Notes: generated from the sequence alone by a model not told the origin. Positions 50,396-58,470 are shown, counted from the first letter of the stretch. The stretch is DNA of 64,000 bases from Flavobacterium oncorhynchi (GCF_002217355.1 NZ_MUHA01000007.1:1-64000); one strand, 5' to 3'. Numbers and translations: made by a program.

Positions 50396-50421
50396 GAACT
50401 AAGTACTAAAAACTAAGTACT
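50390..50421. repeat. Right iterated arm flanking the second IVP gene
   Basis: Repeats of CTAAG and AAGTACTA words (GACTAAGAACTAAGTACTAA, continuing). In reverse complement they match the CTTAGT words of the left arm, so the arms are inverted. The arm overlaps the IVP stop codon and ends 10 nt before the nadD ATG. Confidence 0.65.
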
Positions 50422-50431
50422 CTAAAAAAAA

Positions 50432-51013
50432 ATGAAAATAGGACTTTACTTCGGAACGTATAACCCCATTCATGTTGGTCATTTGATCATTGCCAATCAC
50501 ATGGCTGAGTTTGCAGATTTAGATCAGATTTGGATGGTTGTTACTCCTCATAATCCGTTAAAAAAGAAAGCAACCTTACTCGATGATCATCACCGTTTGC
50601 AAATGGTCTTTCTTGCAACAGAAGATTATCCGAAGATCAAGCCCTCGGATATTGAGTTTAAACTGCCGCAGCCTAATTATACAGTTGTTACGTTAGCGCA
50701 TTTACAAGAAAAATATCCAAGTCATGAATTTTCTTTGATTATGGGTGAAGACAATCTAAAAACGCTTCATAAATGGAGAAACTACGAGGTGATTCTCGAA
50801 AACCATGATATTTATGTTTACCCGCGTATCTCTGATGAACCAGAAAACACAGAACTAAAATCGCATCCAAAAATTCATGTAATCGATGCGCCAATTGTGG
50901 AAATCTCTTCAACTTTTATTCGAAACAATATCAAAGAAGGCAAAAACATTCAGCCATTATTGCCGCCAAAAGTTTGGGAATATATCGATCACAATAATTT
51001 ATATAAGAAGTAA
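50432..51013 (+). CDS. nadD: Nicotinate-nucleotide adenylyltransferase
   Basis: Adenylates nicotinate mononucleotide in NAD synthesis. At 193 aa it has the nucleotidyltransferase motif G-x-Y-x-P-x-H-x-G-H as G8-T-Y-N-P-I-H14-V-G-H17 and the S-T-x-I-R-motif as S-S-T-F-I-R. The segment I-M-G-E-D-N-L-K-T-L-H-K-W-R and D-A-P-I-V-E-I-S-S agree with NadD. It is the last gene of the yicC-gmk group. Confidence 0.95.
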   Translation: MKIGLYFGTYNPIHVGHLIIANHMAEFADLDQIWMVVTPHNPLKKKATLLDDHHRLQMVFLATEDYPKIKPSDIEFKLPQPNYTVVTLAHLQEKYPSHEFSLIMGEDNLKTLHKWRNYEVILENHDIYVYPRISDEPENTELKSHPKIHVIDAPIVEISSTFIRNNIKEGKNIQPLLPPKVWEYIDHNNLYKK

Positions 51014-51034
51014 ATAAACAATTATACACAATAT

Positions 51035-51136
51035 TGTCATTTCGACGAAGGAGAAATCTTCGTTGCTAAATCGACAAAGTATATGATTAATCTTTACGGA
51101 GTTTCTTGCGGAGATCCCTCCTTCGTCGGAATGACA
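51035..51136. repeat. 102-bp inverted-repeat element
   Basis: Ends TGTCATTTCGACGAAGGAG (51035-51053) and CTCCTTCGTCGGAATGACA (51118-51136) pair at 18 of 19 positions. The interior also contains inverted AAATCTTCG/GGAGATCC-type words. Higher GC than its surroundings. No ORF. Confidence 0.8.
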
Positions 51137-51153
51137 AAAAAACACCTAAAAGT

Positions 51154-51190
51154 AAGAAAGCCTGAATTTAAAATTCAGGCTTTCTTTTTA
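51154..51190. terminator. Terminator between nadD and the PKD lipoprotein gene
   Basis: Perfect 16-bp stem (AAGAAAGCCTGAATTT/AAATTCAGGCTTTCTT, 1-nt turn) with flanking T-rich tract, shared by convergent genes. Confidence 0.88.
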
Positions 51191-51201
51191 TTTGTCAGTT
51201 A

Positions 51202-51558
51202 CTAGTTAACCGTTACAGTTCGCTTTGGAACAGATGTACATTCTTGACCATCTTTTTTAACCGTAACCTCAGCCTTAGCTTCATACGTTCCTGCAGCAGC
51301 ATAAGTATGAGAAACATCTTTTCCAGTTGCTGTACTACCATCGCCAAATGTCCATTTTACAGAAACCAAAGTTCCTGTTCCGCTGTAACCAACTGAATAA
51401 TTCATTATCTTAGGATTATTAGCATCTGTCGAATTATGTAATTTAACAAAAATTGACTCTGCTAAGCAATCTACAATTGCCTCGCTATCACTCTTACTGC
51501 AAGAATTACTCATAAACACAGTTGCAATAAGAACTAACACTGATACAAACTTTTTCAT
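51202..51558 (-). CDS. PKD-domain lipoprotein
   Basis: A 118-aa lipoprotein from the ATG at 51558, whose signal ends at a lipobox cysteine (F-M-S-N-S-C-S-K-S-D). The PKD core is visible as V-S-V-K-W-T-F-G-D-G-S-T-A...S-H-T-Y-A-A-A-G-T-Y-E-A. A longer upstream reading frame overlaps the LysR gene and is unlikely to be used. PKD domains are usually modules for binding or surface display. Function otherwise unknown. Confidence 0.85.
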   Translation of the reverse strand: MKKFVSVLVLIATVFMSNSCSKSDSEAIVDCLAESIFVKLHNSTDANNPKIMNYSVGYSGTGTLVSVKWTFGDGSTATGKDVSHTYAAAGTYEAKAEVTVKKDGQECTSVPKRTVTVN

Positions 51559-51625
51559 TTTTGAAAATTTTAGTGGTTTATGAATCAAAATTATTCTTTT
51601 AAATAACAAAAACAAATGATTTAAA

Positions 51626-52531
51626 TCATAATCTGTTACCAAAAAACAACTTTAATTCTTTAGAAATAATCTCAAAAAGCGCATTTAAATTATTGTTTTT
51701 GGGTGCTAATAAGTACACAAATTCCTCTGGCACGTGAAAACTATTCCACACTAACTGCAGTTTATTCTCTTTAATAAAACTTCTCGCGTTACAATTCCAA
51801 GTTACCGCCACTCCTTCATTTTTGGACAGAAGTCGCAGCATCTCAGATTCTGAAGGAATAATGTAATTAGGCACCATTGATGGTCTTTTTTTATTAAAAG
51901 CATGGAGCCAAAATAATTTTATGTGCGGAATTCGGGCATCATGGCTATACCATTTTTGCCCATTCAACCATTGTTCTATCTCAACAAAATTGTCTGCTTT
52001 TAGTCTTTGACGAAATTCTGTTATATCTAAAGTTGTTGGAGCAACCACTATTAATTTAATTTTTCCAACAATTTCATAAGTGGTATCAAAAGTATCAAAC
52101 CTTTTTGTGGTTATTGCAAAATCAAGTTTTTTAGAATCGACTAATGCAAAAAGCTCATCGTTTTCGGCAAAGGTAAAATCGATCAAATCAAATTTTGAAA
52201 TCAAAAGATTCCCTATACATTCAAAAAGATGTTTTGAAATTCCAACAGAAATTAATCGATTAGCATCTTCAGCTTTAGTTCTAAAACCAGCCTCGACACT
52301 TTCGAGCCTGTCCAACGCATCTATAATCAAATTATTCAGTAACTTAGCATATTCCGTTGGCTCTACTCCTTTTGATTTTCGATTAAATAATTTATTCCCA
52401 ACATGAGCTTCGAGCATAGAAATTTGCTGACTAACGGCTGGCTGACTCATAAATAATTCCTTTGCAGCTACCGAAAAATTGCCGTTTTTATAAACAGCCT
52501 TAAAAGTTCTGTACCATTCTAGATTTACCAT
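51626..52531 (-). CDS. LysR-family transcriptional regulator
   Basis: A 301-aa regulator. The N-terminal winged helix-turn-helix is clear (L-E-W-Y-R-T-F-K-A-V-Y, N-F-S-V-A-A-K-E-L-F-M-S-Q-P-A-V-S-Q-Q-I). The effector-binding domain spans about 90-295. LysR regulators usually control a divergent neighbour, which here is the exported DJ-1 family gene 85 nt away. The effector is unknown. Confidence 0.92.
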   Translation of the reverse strand: MVNLEWYRTFKAVYKNGNFSVAAKELFMSQPAVSQQISMLEAHVGNKLFNRKSKGVEPTEYAKLLNNLIIDALDRLESVEAGFRTKAEDANRLISVGISKHLFECIGNLLISKFDLIDFTFAENDELFALVDSKKLDFAITTKRFDTFDTTYEIVGKIKLIVVAPTTLDITEFRQRLKADNFVEIEQWLNGQKWYSHDARIPHIKLFWLHAFNKKRPSMVPNYIIPSESEMLRLLSKNEGVAVTWNCNARSFIKENKLQLVWNSFHVPEEFVYLLAPKNNNLNALFEIISKELKLFFGNRL

Positions 52532-52593
52532 GACATAAATTTATTTATAACAAACATAGTTTATTTTATTTTTACTAATATCACTTAACCTGT

Positions 52594-52601
52594 AAATTTG
52601 T
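52594..52601 (+). promoter_or_regulatory. Putative -7 box of the exported DJ-1 family gene
   Basis: TAAATTTG, 15 nt before the ATG, within the 85-nt divergent LysR/DJ-1 region where a LysR operator would lie. Confidence 0.5.
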
Positions 52602-52616
52602 TCAAAATTTAATATT

Positions 52617-53378
52617 ATGAAGAAAATAGCATTACTTTCAATAATTGCATTCGCTGTCACAAACATTTCGGCTGTTGCACAAAAATCAAATAAAAAAGGG
52701 ATGAAAAAAGTATTATTTGTTGTTACCAGTAATGATAAGCTGGGCAATACTGGAGAAAAAACTGGGTTTTGGTCAGAAGAATTTGCTGCACCATATTACG
52801 AGTTATTAGATCAGGGAGTCGAAATTACAATTGCTTCTCCTCTTGGCGGACAACCACCAATTGATCCAAAAAGTGCCGATCCGTCTTCAGCTACAGAAGA
52901 CACAAAACGTTTTGATGCTGATAAGGTTTTACAAGAAAAACTAAAAAACACTTTAAAACTTTCGGCTGTTAGTCAAAAAGATTATGATGCCGTTTTTTAC
53001 CCTGGAGGTCATGGACCGCTTTGGGATTTAGTTCAAGATAAAAATTCCATTTCCTTAATCGAATCATTTTATACGCATAACAAACCTATTGCTTTTGTAT
53101 GTCATGCACCAGCAGTTTTGAAAAACGTAAAAGTCAACGGTGAATATCTCGTGAAAGGCAAAAAGGTAACTGGATTTACCAATGATGAAGAAGAAGCGGT
53201 TGGTTTAACTAAAGTCGTTCCTTTTTTATTAGAAGACGCTTTATCATCAAATGGAGGGATTTTTTCAAAAGGACCAAACTGGCAGCCATATGCTGTTGAA
53301 GACGGACTTTTAATTACAGGTCAAAATCCAGCATCGTCTAAGCTAGTAGCCGGCAAATTATTGCAAAAAATTAAATAA
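52617..53378 (+). CDS. Exported DJ-1/PfpI-family protein (Hsp31-like)
   Basis: A 253-aa protein. The catalytic nucleophile is C162 in F-V-C-H-A-P, with Glu54 in S-E-E-F-A-A-P-Y and the G-G-H-G-P-L-W-D-L segment, as in Hsp31-type chaperone/glyoxalase members. Unlike most DJ-1 family proteins it has a clear signal peptide (M-K-K-I-A-L-L-S-I-I...V-A-Q), so it should be periplasmic. It is divergent from a LysR regulator. Confidence 0.88.
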   Translation: MKKIALLSIIAFAVTNISAVAQKSNKKGMKKVLFVVTSNDKLGNTGEKTGFWSEEFAAPYYELLDQGVEITIASPLGGQPPIDPKSADPSSATEDTKRFDADKVLQEKLKNTLKLSAVSQKDYDAVFYPGGHGPLWDLVQDKNSISLIESFYTHNKPIAFVCHAPAVLKNVKVNGEYLVKGKKVTGFTNDEEEAVGLTKVVPFLLEDALSSNGGIFSKGPNWQPYAVEDGLLITGQNPASSKLVAGKLLQKIK

Positions 53379-53380
53379 AT

Positions 53381-53562
53381 AAGATGCTGAGGGACTGAGA
53401 CGCTAAGATTCTAAGGTTCTTCTCTTAGGAACTAAAAAAAGCTAACGTCCCATAAGCAAATTGATAAATAACAAAATTAAACAAACAACCATGCTAAGTC
53501 GATTAGATAAGTTCAAAGAAAAAAACCTTAGAACCTCAGAATCTTAGCATCTTAGAACCCTA
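53381..53562. repeat. Inverted-arm spacer without a gene
   Basis: Left arm 53381-53433 contains GATGCTGAG and CTAAGATTCTAAGGTTCT words. Right arm 53525-53562 contains AACCTTAGAACCTCAGAATC and further TTAGCATCTTAGAACC words, the reverse complement pattern. About 90 nt between them holds no ORF. It looks like a gene-free version of the IVP-flanking arms. Confidence 0.65.
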
Positions 53563-53569
53563 AAAAAAA

Positions 53570-54727
53570 ATGCTAAACTTTGAATTATACAATCCGACAA
53601 ATTTAATTTTCGGAAAAGGACAAATTGAAAAACTATCAACTCTAGTTCCAAAAGAGGCTAAAATTCTTTTGGCTTATGGAGGCGGAAGTATTTTCAAAAA
53701 CGGTGTTTACGATCAAGTAATCGCAAACTTAAAAGGTTTTGAAATTGTAGAATTTGGCGGAATTGAACCAAATCCAAGATTTGAAACTTTAATGAAGGCA
53801 GTTGACGTTATCAAAGCCGAAAAAATCAATTTTATTCTTGCCGTTGGTGGAGGATCAGTAATTGATGGTGTGAAATTTATTTCGGCAGCTGTAAATTTTG
53901 AAGGAAATCCGATTGATATTCTGCAAAAAAGAATCTTAATTACAGAAAATGCAATGCCTTTTGGAACGGTTTTGACGCTGCCTGCAACAGGAAGCGAAAT
54001 GAATTCTGGTTCTGTTGTAACCATCGAATCTACTCAAGAAAAACTTGCTTTTGGCGGGAGCGCAATGTTTCCTAAATTCTCTATTTGCGACCCAACGGTT
54101 ATTGCTTCTTTACCAAAAAGACAAATCCAAAATGGTGTTGTTGATGCTTACACGCACGTAATGGAACAATACCTAACCTATCCGCATGAAGGTTTTTTAC
54201 AAGACCGAATTGCTGAGGGAATTTTACAAACTTTAATTGAAATAGGTCCAAAAGTTGTTGAAAATCCAACCGATTATGCTTTAGCTTCAAACTTTATGTG
54301 GAGTTGTACTATGGCATTGAATGGATTAATTCAAAAAGGCGTTCCTCAAGATTGGGCAACTCATATGATAGGACATGAATTAACTGCACTTTACGGAATT
54401 GATCATGCAAGAACTTTAGCTATTATTGGCCCAAGTTTATACAAGGTAATGTTTGAGACTAAAAAAGGCAAACTGGCACAATATGGCCGTCGTATTTTTA
54501 ATATTTCAGGATCTGACGATGAAGTGGCAAAAGAAGCAATTAATAAAACAGTGGAATTTTTCCATACAATGGGAATGGACACAAAACTATCTCAATACAC
54601 AGAAAATTACAGCAATACTGCCGATTTCATAGTAAACCGCTTTGACGAAAGAGGCTGGAAAGGTCTCGGAGAAAATCAATTAATAACTTTAGACAAAGTA
54701 AAATCTATTGTTGAACTTAGTTATTAA
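53570..54727 (+). CDS. Iron-containing alcohol dehydrogenase (YqhD/BDH-like)
   Basis: A 385-aa NADPH-dependent dehydrogenase of the iron-type family. Features: the G-G-G-S-x-x-D cofactor motif (V-G-G-G-S-V-I-D-G), and metal ligands in D-A-Y-T-H-V-M-E-Q and H-M-I-G-H-E-L-T-A-L-Y-G-I-D-H-A-R. YqhD-type and butanol-dehydrogenase-type members act on short- to medium-chain aldehydes. The adjacent DJ-1-like gene may share an aldehyde-detoxification role, which is an inference from adjacency. Confidence 0.9.
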   Translation: MLNFELYNPTNLIFGKGQIEKLSTLVPKEAKILLAYGGGSIFKNGVYDQVIANLKGFEIVEFGGIEPNPRFETLMKAVDVIKAEKINFILAVGGGSVIDGVKFISAAVNFEGNPIDILQKRILITENAMPFGTVLTLPATGSEMNSGSVVTIESTQEKLAFGGSAMFPKFSICDPTVIASLPKRQIQNGVVDAYTHVMEQYLTYPHEGFLQDRIAEGILQTLIEIGPKVVENPTDYALASNFMWSCTMALNGLIQKGVPQDWATHMIGHELTALYGIDHARTLAIIGPSLYKVMFETKKGKLAQYGRRIFNISGSDDEVAKEAINKTVEFFHTMGMDTKLSQYTENYSNTADFIVNRFDERGWKGLGENQLITLDKVKSIVELSY

Positions 54728-54781
54728 GTGATCAGTAAAAATTAACCGTGAGTACTAAAAAGTGAGTACTGGCAACTAATG

Positions 54782-54822
54782 AAAAAAGGCGTTCTTAACT
54801 AGTTTAAGAGCGCCTTTTTAAA
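54782..54822 (+). terminator. Alcohol dehydrogenase gene terminator
   Basis: Stem AAAAAGGCGTTCTTAA/TTAAGAGCGCCTTTTT (one mismatch) with T-run. Confidence 0.88.
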
Positions 54823-55004
54823 ATACTAAAACAAAACTAACTAACTCAATTCTTGCTAAACTCATTAAATTCTAATTTATAAACAGTTACAACGTAAGGA
54901 TTTTATTTTTATTGTGTTTGTCAAAAAATATTTTTTACTTTAATTGAAAAACTGCTGAAAACCATTGCTATTATATACACACAAATAAATTTCTTAAATC
55001 AGTT

Positions 55005-55037
55005 TTTGTATTATTACTACTTTATTAAGTACTTTTG
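55005..55037 (+). promoter_or_regulatory. gpsA promoter (-33 and -7 elements)
   Basis: TTTG at 55005-55008 and TACTTTTG at 55030-55037 are separated by 21 nt, within the 17-23 nt spacing of the Bacteroidota consensus. The ATG is 18 nt downstream. Confidence 0.65.
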
Positions 55038-55055
55038 TTTTAAATTATTAAAATA

Positions 55056-56051
55056 ATGAGTGAAAAGTTAAAATTTGCAGTAATTGGAGGAGGAAGCTGG
55101 GCAACGGCAATTGCAAAAATGTTGTGCGTAAACCTTTCAGAAATTGCGTGGTATATGCGTAATGAATCTGCGATCGAACATATTCAGAAATACAAACACA
55201 ACCCAAATTATCTAAGCTCGGTTGAGTTTGACACTAACAAGCTTAAACTAACCAGCAATATAAATGAAGCGATCGAATATGCAGATTACATCATTTTTGC
55301 TATCCCATCTGCTTTTTTAGATGCCGAATTAAAAAACATGACGGTTTCTTTATCAGATAAAATTATTTTCTCAGCAATTAAAGGTATCGTTCCAGAAACT
55401 AGTTTAATTGTTGGCGAGCATTTTCATATTCAATACGATATTCCATACTACAACATAGGAGTTATTACAGGTCCTTGTCATGCTGAAGAAGTGGCATTAG
55501 AAAGACTTTCTTACCTAACAATTGCTTGCGGTGATCCCGAAAAAGCTTCTACTGTAGCAAAATCTCTTTCAGGAAATTATATTAAAGCTAAAATTTCAGA
55601 CGACATTATCGGAACTGAATACGCAGCAATGCTTAAAAACATTTACGCAATTGCTGCCGGAATTGCACATGGTTTAGGCTATGGAGATAATTTCCAATCG
55701 GTTATGATGAGTAACGGAATTCGCGAAATGAAAAAATTCATTCGTAAAGTTCACAAAATGAAACGTAACATTAATGATTCTGCTTATTTGGGCGATTTAT
55801 TAGTTACAGGATATTCTATTTTTTCAAGAAACAGAATGTTCGGAAATATGATTGGAAAAGGATACACAGTAAAAAGCGCCATGATGGAAATGAGCATGGT
55901 TGCCGAAGGTTATTACGCCACAAAAAGTGCTTACAAACTAAACCAAGGTTACGGAGCAAAAACACCTATTATAGACGCTGTTTATGCTGTTTTATACGAA
56001 GGAAAAGATGCAAAATCTGTATTTAAAAAATTGACTGAGTCGCTGGATTAA
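55056..56051 (+). CDS. gpsA: Glycerol-3-phosphate dehydrogenase [NAD(P)+]
   Basis: Reduces dihydroxyacetone phosphate to sn-glycerol-3-phosphate for phospholipid synthesis. At 331 aa it has the N-terminal Rossmann motif G-G-G-S-W-A-T-A, the G-P-C-H-A-E-E-V-A segment, and the active-site lysine region around L-K-N-I-Y-A-I-A-A-G-I. Typical gpsA length and organisation. It has its own promoter and terminator. Confidence 0.95.
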   Translation: MSEKLKFAVIGGGSWATAIAKMLCVNLSEIAWYMRNESAIEHIQKYKHNPNYLSSVEFDTNKLKLTSNINEAIEYADYIIFAIPSAFLDAELKNMTVSLSDKIIFSAIKGIVPETSLIVGEHFHIQYDIPYYNIGVITGPCHAEEVALERLSYLTIACGDPEKASTVAKSLSGNYIKAKISDDIIGTEYAAMLKNIYAIAAGIAHGLGYGDNFQSVMMSNGIREMKKFIRKVHKMKRNINDSAYLGDLLVTGYSIFSRNRMFGNMIGKGYTVKSAMMEMSMVAEGYYATKSAYKLNQGYGAKTPIIDAVYAVLYEGKDAKSVFKKLTESLD

Positions 56052-56108
56052 AGTTTTTAGTTAAAAGAGGCAAGAAGCAAGAGACAAGATTTTTAAAAAT
56101 AGAATAAA

Positions 56109-56152
56109 TAAAAAAGAGTCAAGACTGGACAATCAGTTTGACTCTTTTTTAT
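56109..56152. terminator. Bidirectional terminator after gpsA
   Basis: Stem AAAAAGAGTCAA/TTGACTCTTTTT (15-nt loop) with flanking T-run. Confidence 0.88.
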
Positions 56153-56194
56153 TTCAGTGCAAGTCTTTTTTCTTGCCTCTTTCTTCTATTCTCT

Positions 56195-56602
56195 TTACTT
56201 CACCATAATTCCTTCAACAAACAAAATTGGCACTTCTTCAGTATCATTTTCGTTGATTAAATTAGATTTGAAAGTAAATTTCTTATCATACAAAGTATTT
56301 CCGATGAAAAAAGTTACCATAAATTCATTGTTCATAACCAGAAGACTTTTCTCTATCATCTCAATCTTTACTACAGAAACTGCAGGAACTTCAACAAAAG
56401 CGTGACGCAAAATTGAAGTTTTTTTCATTTCCCCATCAATTGTTCCAAATGCTTTTGAAACCACCATTACACTGTCTAGATTAAAATCGCTGTCATTTAC
56501 AAGATAAGCATACCATACTTTTTCCATAAAATCATCGCTCCATTCCTGCACGGCAGCTAGAAACACGTTTTCAACTATTGGGATTATTATATCTTTTTTC
56601 AT
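56195..56602 (-). CDS. Protein of unknown function, downstream of pheS
   Basis: A 135-aa protein from the ATG at 56602 (M-K-K-D-I-I-I-P-I-V); a TTG three codons upstream is less likely. Alternating helix/strand segments with I-P-I-V-E-N-V-F-L-A-A-V, V-W-Y-A-Y-L-V-N and a closing I-L-F-V-E-G-I-M-V-K. No signal peptide. It follows pheS on the same strand. I recognise no family with confidence. Confidence 0.75.
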   Translation of the reverse strand: MKKDIIIPIVENVFLAAVQEWSDDFMEKVWYAYLVNDSDFNLDSVMVVSKAFGTIDGEMKKTSILRHAFVEVPAVSVVKIEMIEKSLLVMNNEFMVTFFIGNTLYDKKFTFKSNLINENDTEEVPILFVEGIMVK

Positions 56603-56618
56603 TTTAGTCAAAAGTTTA

Positions 56619-56677
56619 AAAGTCGAAAGTCATAAAGTCGAAAACCTCAAAGTTATGACTTTATGACTTTCGACTTT
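56619..56677. repeat. Inverted repeat, perfect 19-bp arms
   Basis: AAAGTCGAAAGTCATAAAG (56619-56637) is an exact reverse complement of 56659-56677, around a 21-nt centre. Further GACTTT/AAAGTC words extend each side. It lies between pheS and the 135-aa gene. Confidence 0.8.
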
Positions 56678-56696
56678 ATGACTTTTAGACTTAGAA

Positions 56697-57716
56697 TTAT
56701 ATATTTGCTTTGAATTGCTCTAAGAAACGAACATCGTTTTCATAAAACATACGGATATCACCAATTTGGTATAAAAGCATCGCAATACGCTCTACTCCCA
56801 TTCCAAATGCAAAACCGTTATATTCATCTGGATTGATGTCACAGTTTTTCAAAACGTTAGGATCAACCATTCCACATCCTCCAATTTCTAACCATCCTGT
56901 ACCTTTTGTAATACGATAATCCGTTTCGGTTTTTAAACCCCAATAGATATCAATTTCAGCACTTGGTTCTGTAAATGGAAAGTATGACGGACGAAGACGA
57001 ATTTTAGATTTTCCAAACATTTCTTTTGTAAAATAAAGTAACGTCTGTTTCAAATCGGCAAAAGAAACATCTTTGTCAATGTACAATCCTTCTACCTGGT
57101 GAAAAATACAGTGCGAACGAGACGAAATTGCTTCATTACGAAAAACACGTCCTGGAGAAATCGTACGAATTGGCGGTTTATGATTTTCCATATAACGCAC
57201 CTGAACAGATGATGTATGCGTACGCAGCAACACATCAGGATTTGTTTGGATAAAAAATGTATCCTGCATATCACGTGCCGGATGATATTCTGGCAAATTC
57301 AATGCGGTAAAATTATGCCAATCATCTTCTATTTCCGGACCTTCGGAAACATTGAAACCAATATTAGCAAAAATATCAATAATCTGATTTTTAACAATTG
57401 AAATCGGATGGCGAGAACCAATAATTACCGGCTCTGCCGCACGTGTTAAATCACCAAAAACTCCTTTTGTTTCTTGTTTGCTTTCCAGTTCTTCCTGAAT
57501 AACGCGAACTTTTTCTTCAGCAACAGCTTTTAGAGTGTTAATTACCTGTCCAAAATCTTTTTTCTGGTCGTTTGGAATGTTCTTGAACTCTGTAAAAAGT
57601 TCTTTCAACAATCCTTTACTACCTAAATATTTAATACGGAATTGCTCTAAGGATTCTTTATTTTTGTCATTAAAGGCTTTAGCTTCCTCTATATGTTCTT
57701 TTATCTTGTCTATCAT
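56697..57716 (-). CDS. pheS: Phenylalanyl-tRNA synthetase alpha subunit
   Basis: Catalytic alpha subunit of PheRS, class II. At 339 aa it has an N-terminal coiled coil (about 1-85), then motif 2 as F-R-N-E-A-I-S-S-R-S-H-C-I-F-H-Q-V-E-G, and motif 3 as F-G-M-G-V-E-R-I-A-M-L. The F-P-F-T-E-P-S segment belongs to the active site. The pheT gene is not adjacent, which is common in Bacteroidota. A TAAATTTG box lies upstream. Confidence 0.96.
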   Translation of the reverse strand: MIDKIKEHIEEAKAFNDKNKESLEQFRIKYLGSKGLLKELFTEFKNIPNDQKKDFGQVINTLKAVAEEKVRVIQEELESKQETKGVFGDLTRAAEPVIIGSRHPISIVKNQIIDIFANIGFNVSEGPEIEDDWHNFTALNLPEYHPARDMQDTFFIQTNPDVLLRTHTSSVQVRYMENHKPPIRTISPGRVFRNEAISSRSHCIFHQVEGLYIDKDVSFADLKQTLLYFTKEMFGKSKIRLRPSYFPFTEPSAEIDIYWGLKTETDYRITKGTGWLEIGGCGMVDPNVLKNCDINPDEYNGFAFGMGVERIAMLLYQIGDIRMFYENDVRFLEQFKANI

Positions 57717-57738
57717 TTTCCTTCAATAATTGAGAATA

Positions 57739-57746
57739 CAAATTTA
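57739..57746 (-). promoter_or_regulatory. Putative pheS -7 box
   Basis: Minus-strand TAAATTTG, 22 nt before the pheS ATG. Confidence 0.5.
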
Positions 57747-57850
57747 GTAAAAAAGTGAGATGTTAAGAGTGAGATGTTTGAAGTATTTTCTAAACTTCTG
57801 TCATAATTTCAATCTAAAATCTAAAATCTATATTCTAAAATTTAAATTTT

Positions 57851-58207
57851 CTATTCTATTACTTCCCTTTCTAAAAAATAATTAACGATTGCCTCTTTCA
57901 TTAAAACCGATTGTTCGCCAGCTTTTAAAGCCGGTAATTGTTCTTTTACTTTGTAATGAGGCCACCCTTCAGCATCAAAAAAATCAAATTCATAAAACCC
58001 ATAAGGCTCCAATAATCTGCAGATTGCAATGTGCATCAAATTTAATTTTTCATCTTTCTTGAACTCTCGATGAACTTTTCCGAGTTCCTGAACTCCAATT
58101 AAATAAATAATTGCATCTAAATCTAGGTCTTCACCTTGCGAAAATTGATTTGAAAGTATATCGACGAGCTTTTCCCAGCGCTCTTTTAATTGTGTATCTC
58201 TTGACAT
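57851..58207 (-). CDS. Small cytoplasmic protein of unknown function
   Basis: A 118-aa acidic helical protein (L-K-E-R-W-E-K-L-V-D-I-L-S-N-Q-F, D-A-I-I-Y-L-I-G-V-Q-E-L-G, L-L-E-P-Y-G-F-Y-E-F). No signal peptide or cysteine pair. It stands alone with a TATCTTTG box about 85 nt upstream and iterated repeats between. I recognise no family. Confidence 0.7.
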   Translation of the reverse strand: MSRDTQLKERWEKLVDILSNQFSQGEDLDLDAIIYLIGVQELGKVHREFKKDEKLNLMHIAICRLLEPYGFYEFDFFDAEGWPHYKVKEQLPALKAGEQSVLMKEAIVNYFLEREVIE

Positions 58208-58213
58208 TTTATT

Positions 58214-58271
58214 TATGATTTTAGATCTTAGATCTTAGATTGCTGATTTAAAAATCTAAAATCAGCAATCT
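58214..58271. repeat. Iterated and inverted-word spacer
   Basis: TTAGATCTTAGATCTTAGAT iterations (58221-58240) are followed by an exact 13-bp inverted pair AGATTGCTGATTT/AAATCAGCAATCT (58237-58249 and 58259-58271). Confidence 0.65.
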
Positions 58272-58291
58272 GAATTCTAAAATTAGAGTTG

Positions 58292-58299
58292 CAAAGATA
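58292..58299 (-). promoter_or_regulatory. Putative -7 box of the 118-aa gene
   Basis: Minus-strand TATCTTTG. If used, the leader of about 80 nt includes the inverted repeat at 58237-58271. Confidence 0.45.
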
Positions 58300-58437
58300 A
58301 GAACTTCAAATCCAAAGACCTCAAAAAACGAAAACTTCCGTTTTTACGATATCAAAATCTCAAGTATACTAATTGATTTTGAAAATTAAAAACTTTACCC
58401 CTTTGAAGCTTTGCTCCTTTGAACCTAAAAAAAGATC

Positions 58438-58445
58438 TATATTTG
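58438..58445 (+). promoter_or_regulatory. Putative cvpA -7 box
   Basis: TATATTTG, 25 nt before the ATG. Confidence 0.5.
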
Positions 58446-58470
58446 CGCCTTTATTAAATCCACAGAAAAC

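Larger units (their letters stand above)
54728..55055. other. Intergenic region between alcohol dehydrogenase and gpsA
   Basis: About 328 nt without ORF. It contains repeated GTGAGTACT words (54755-54780), a strong terminator, AT-rich sequence, and a good promoter for gpsA (TTTG at 55005-55008, 21 nt, TACTTTTG at 55030-55037). Confidence 0.6.

Noticed and set aside
53381..53562. The DJ-1/alcohol dehydrogenase spacer as a simple terminator
   Set aside because: The arms are too far apart and lack a T-run; the word iteration matches the spacer class instead.
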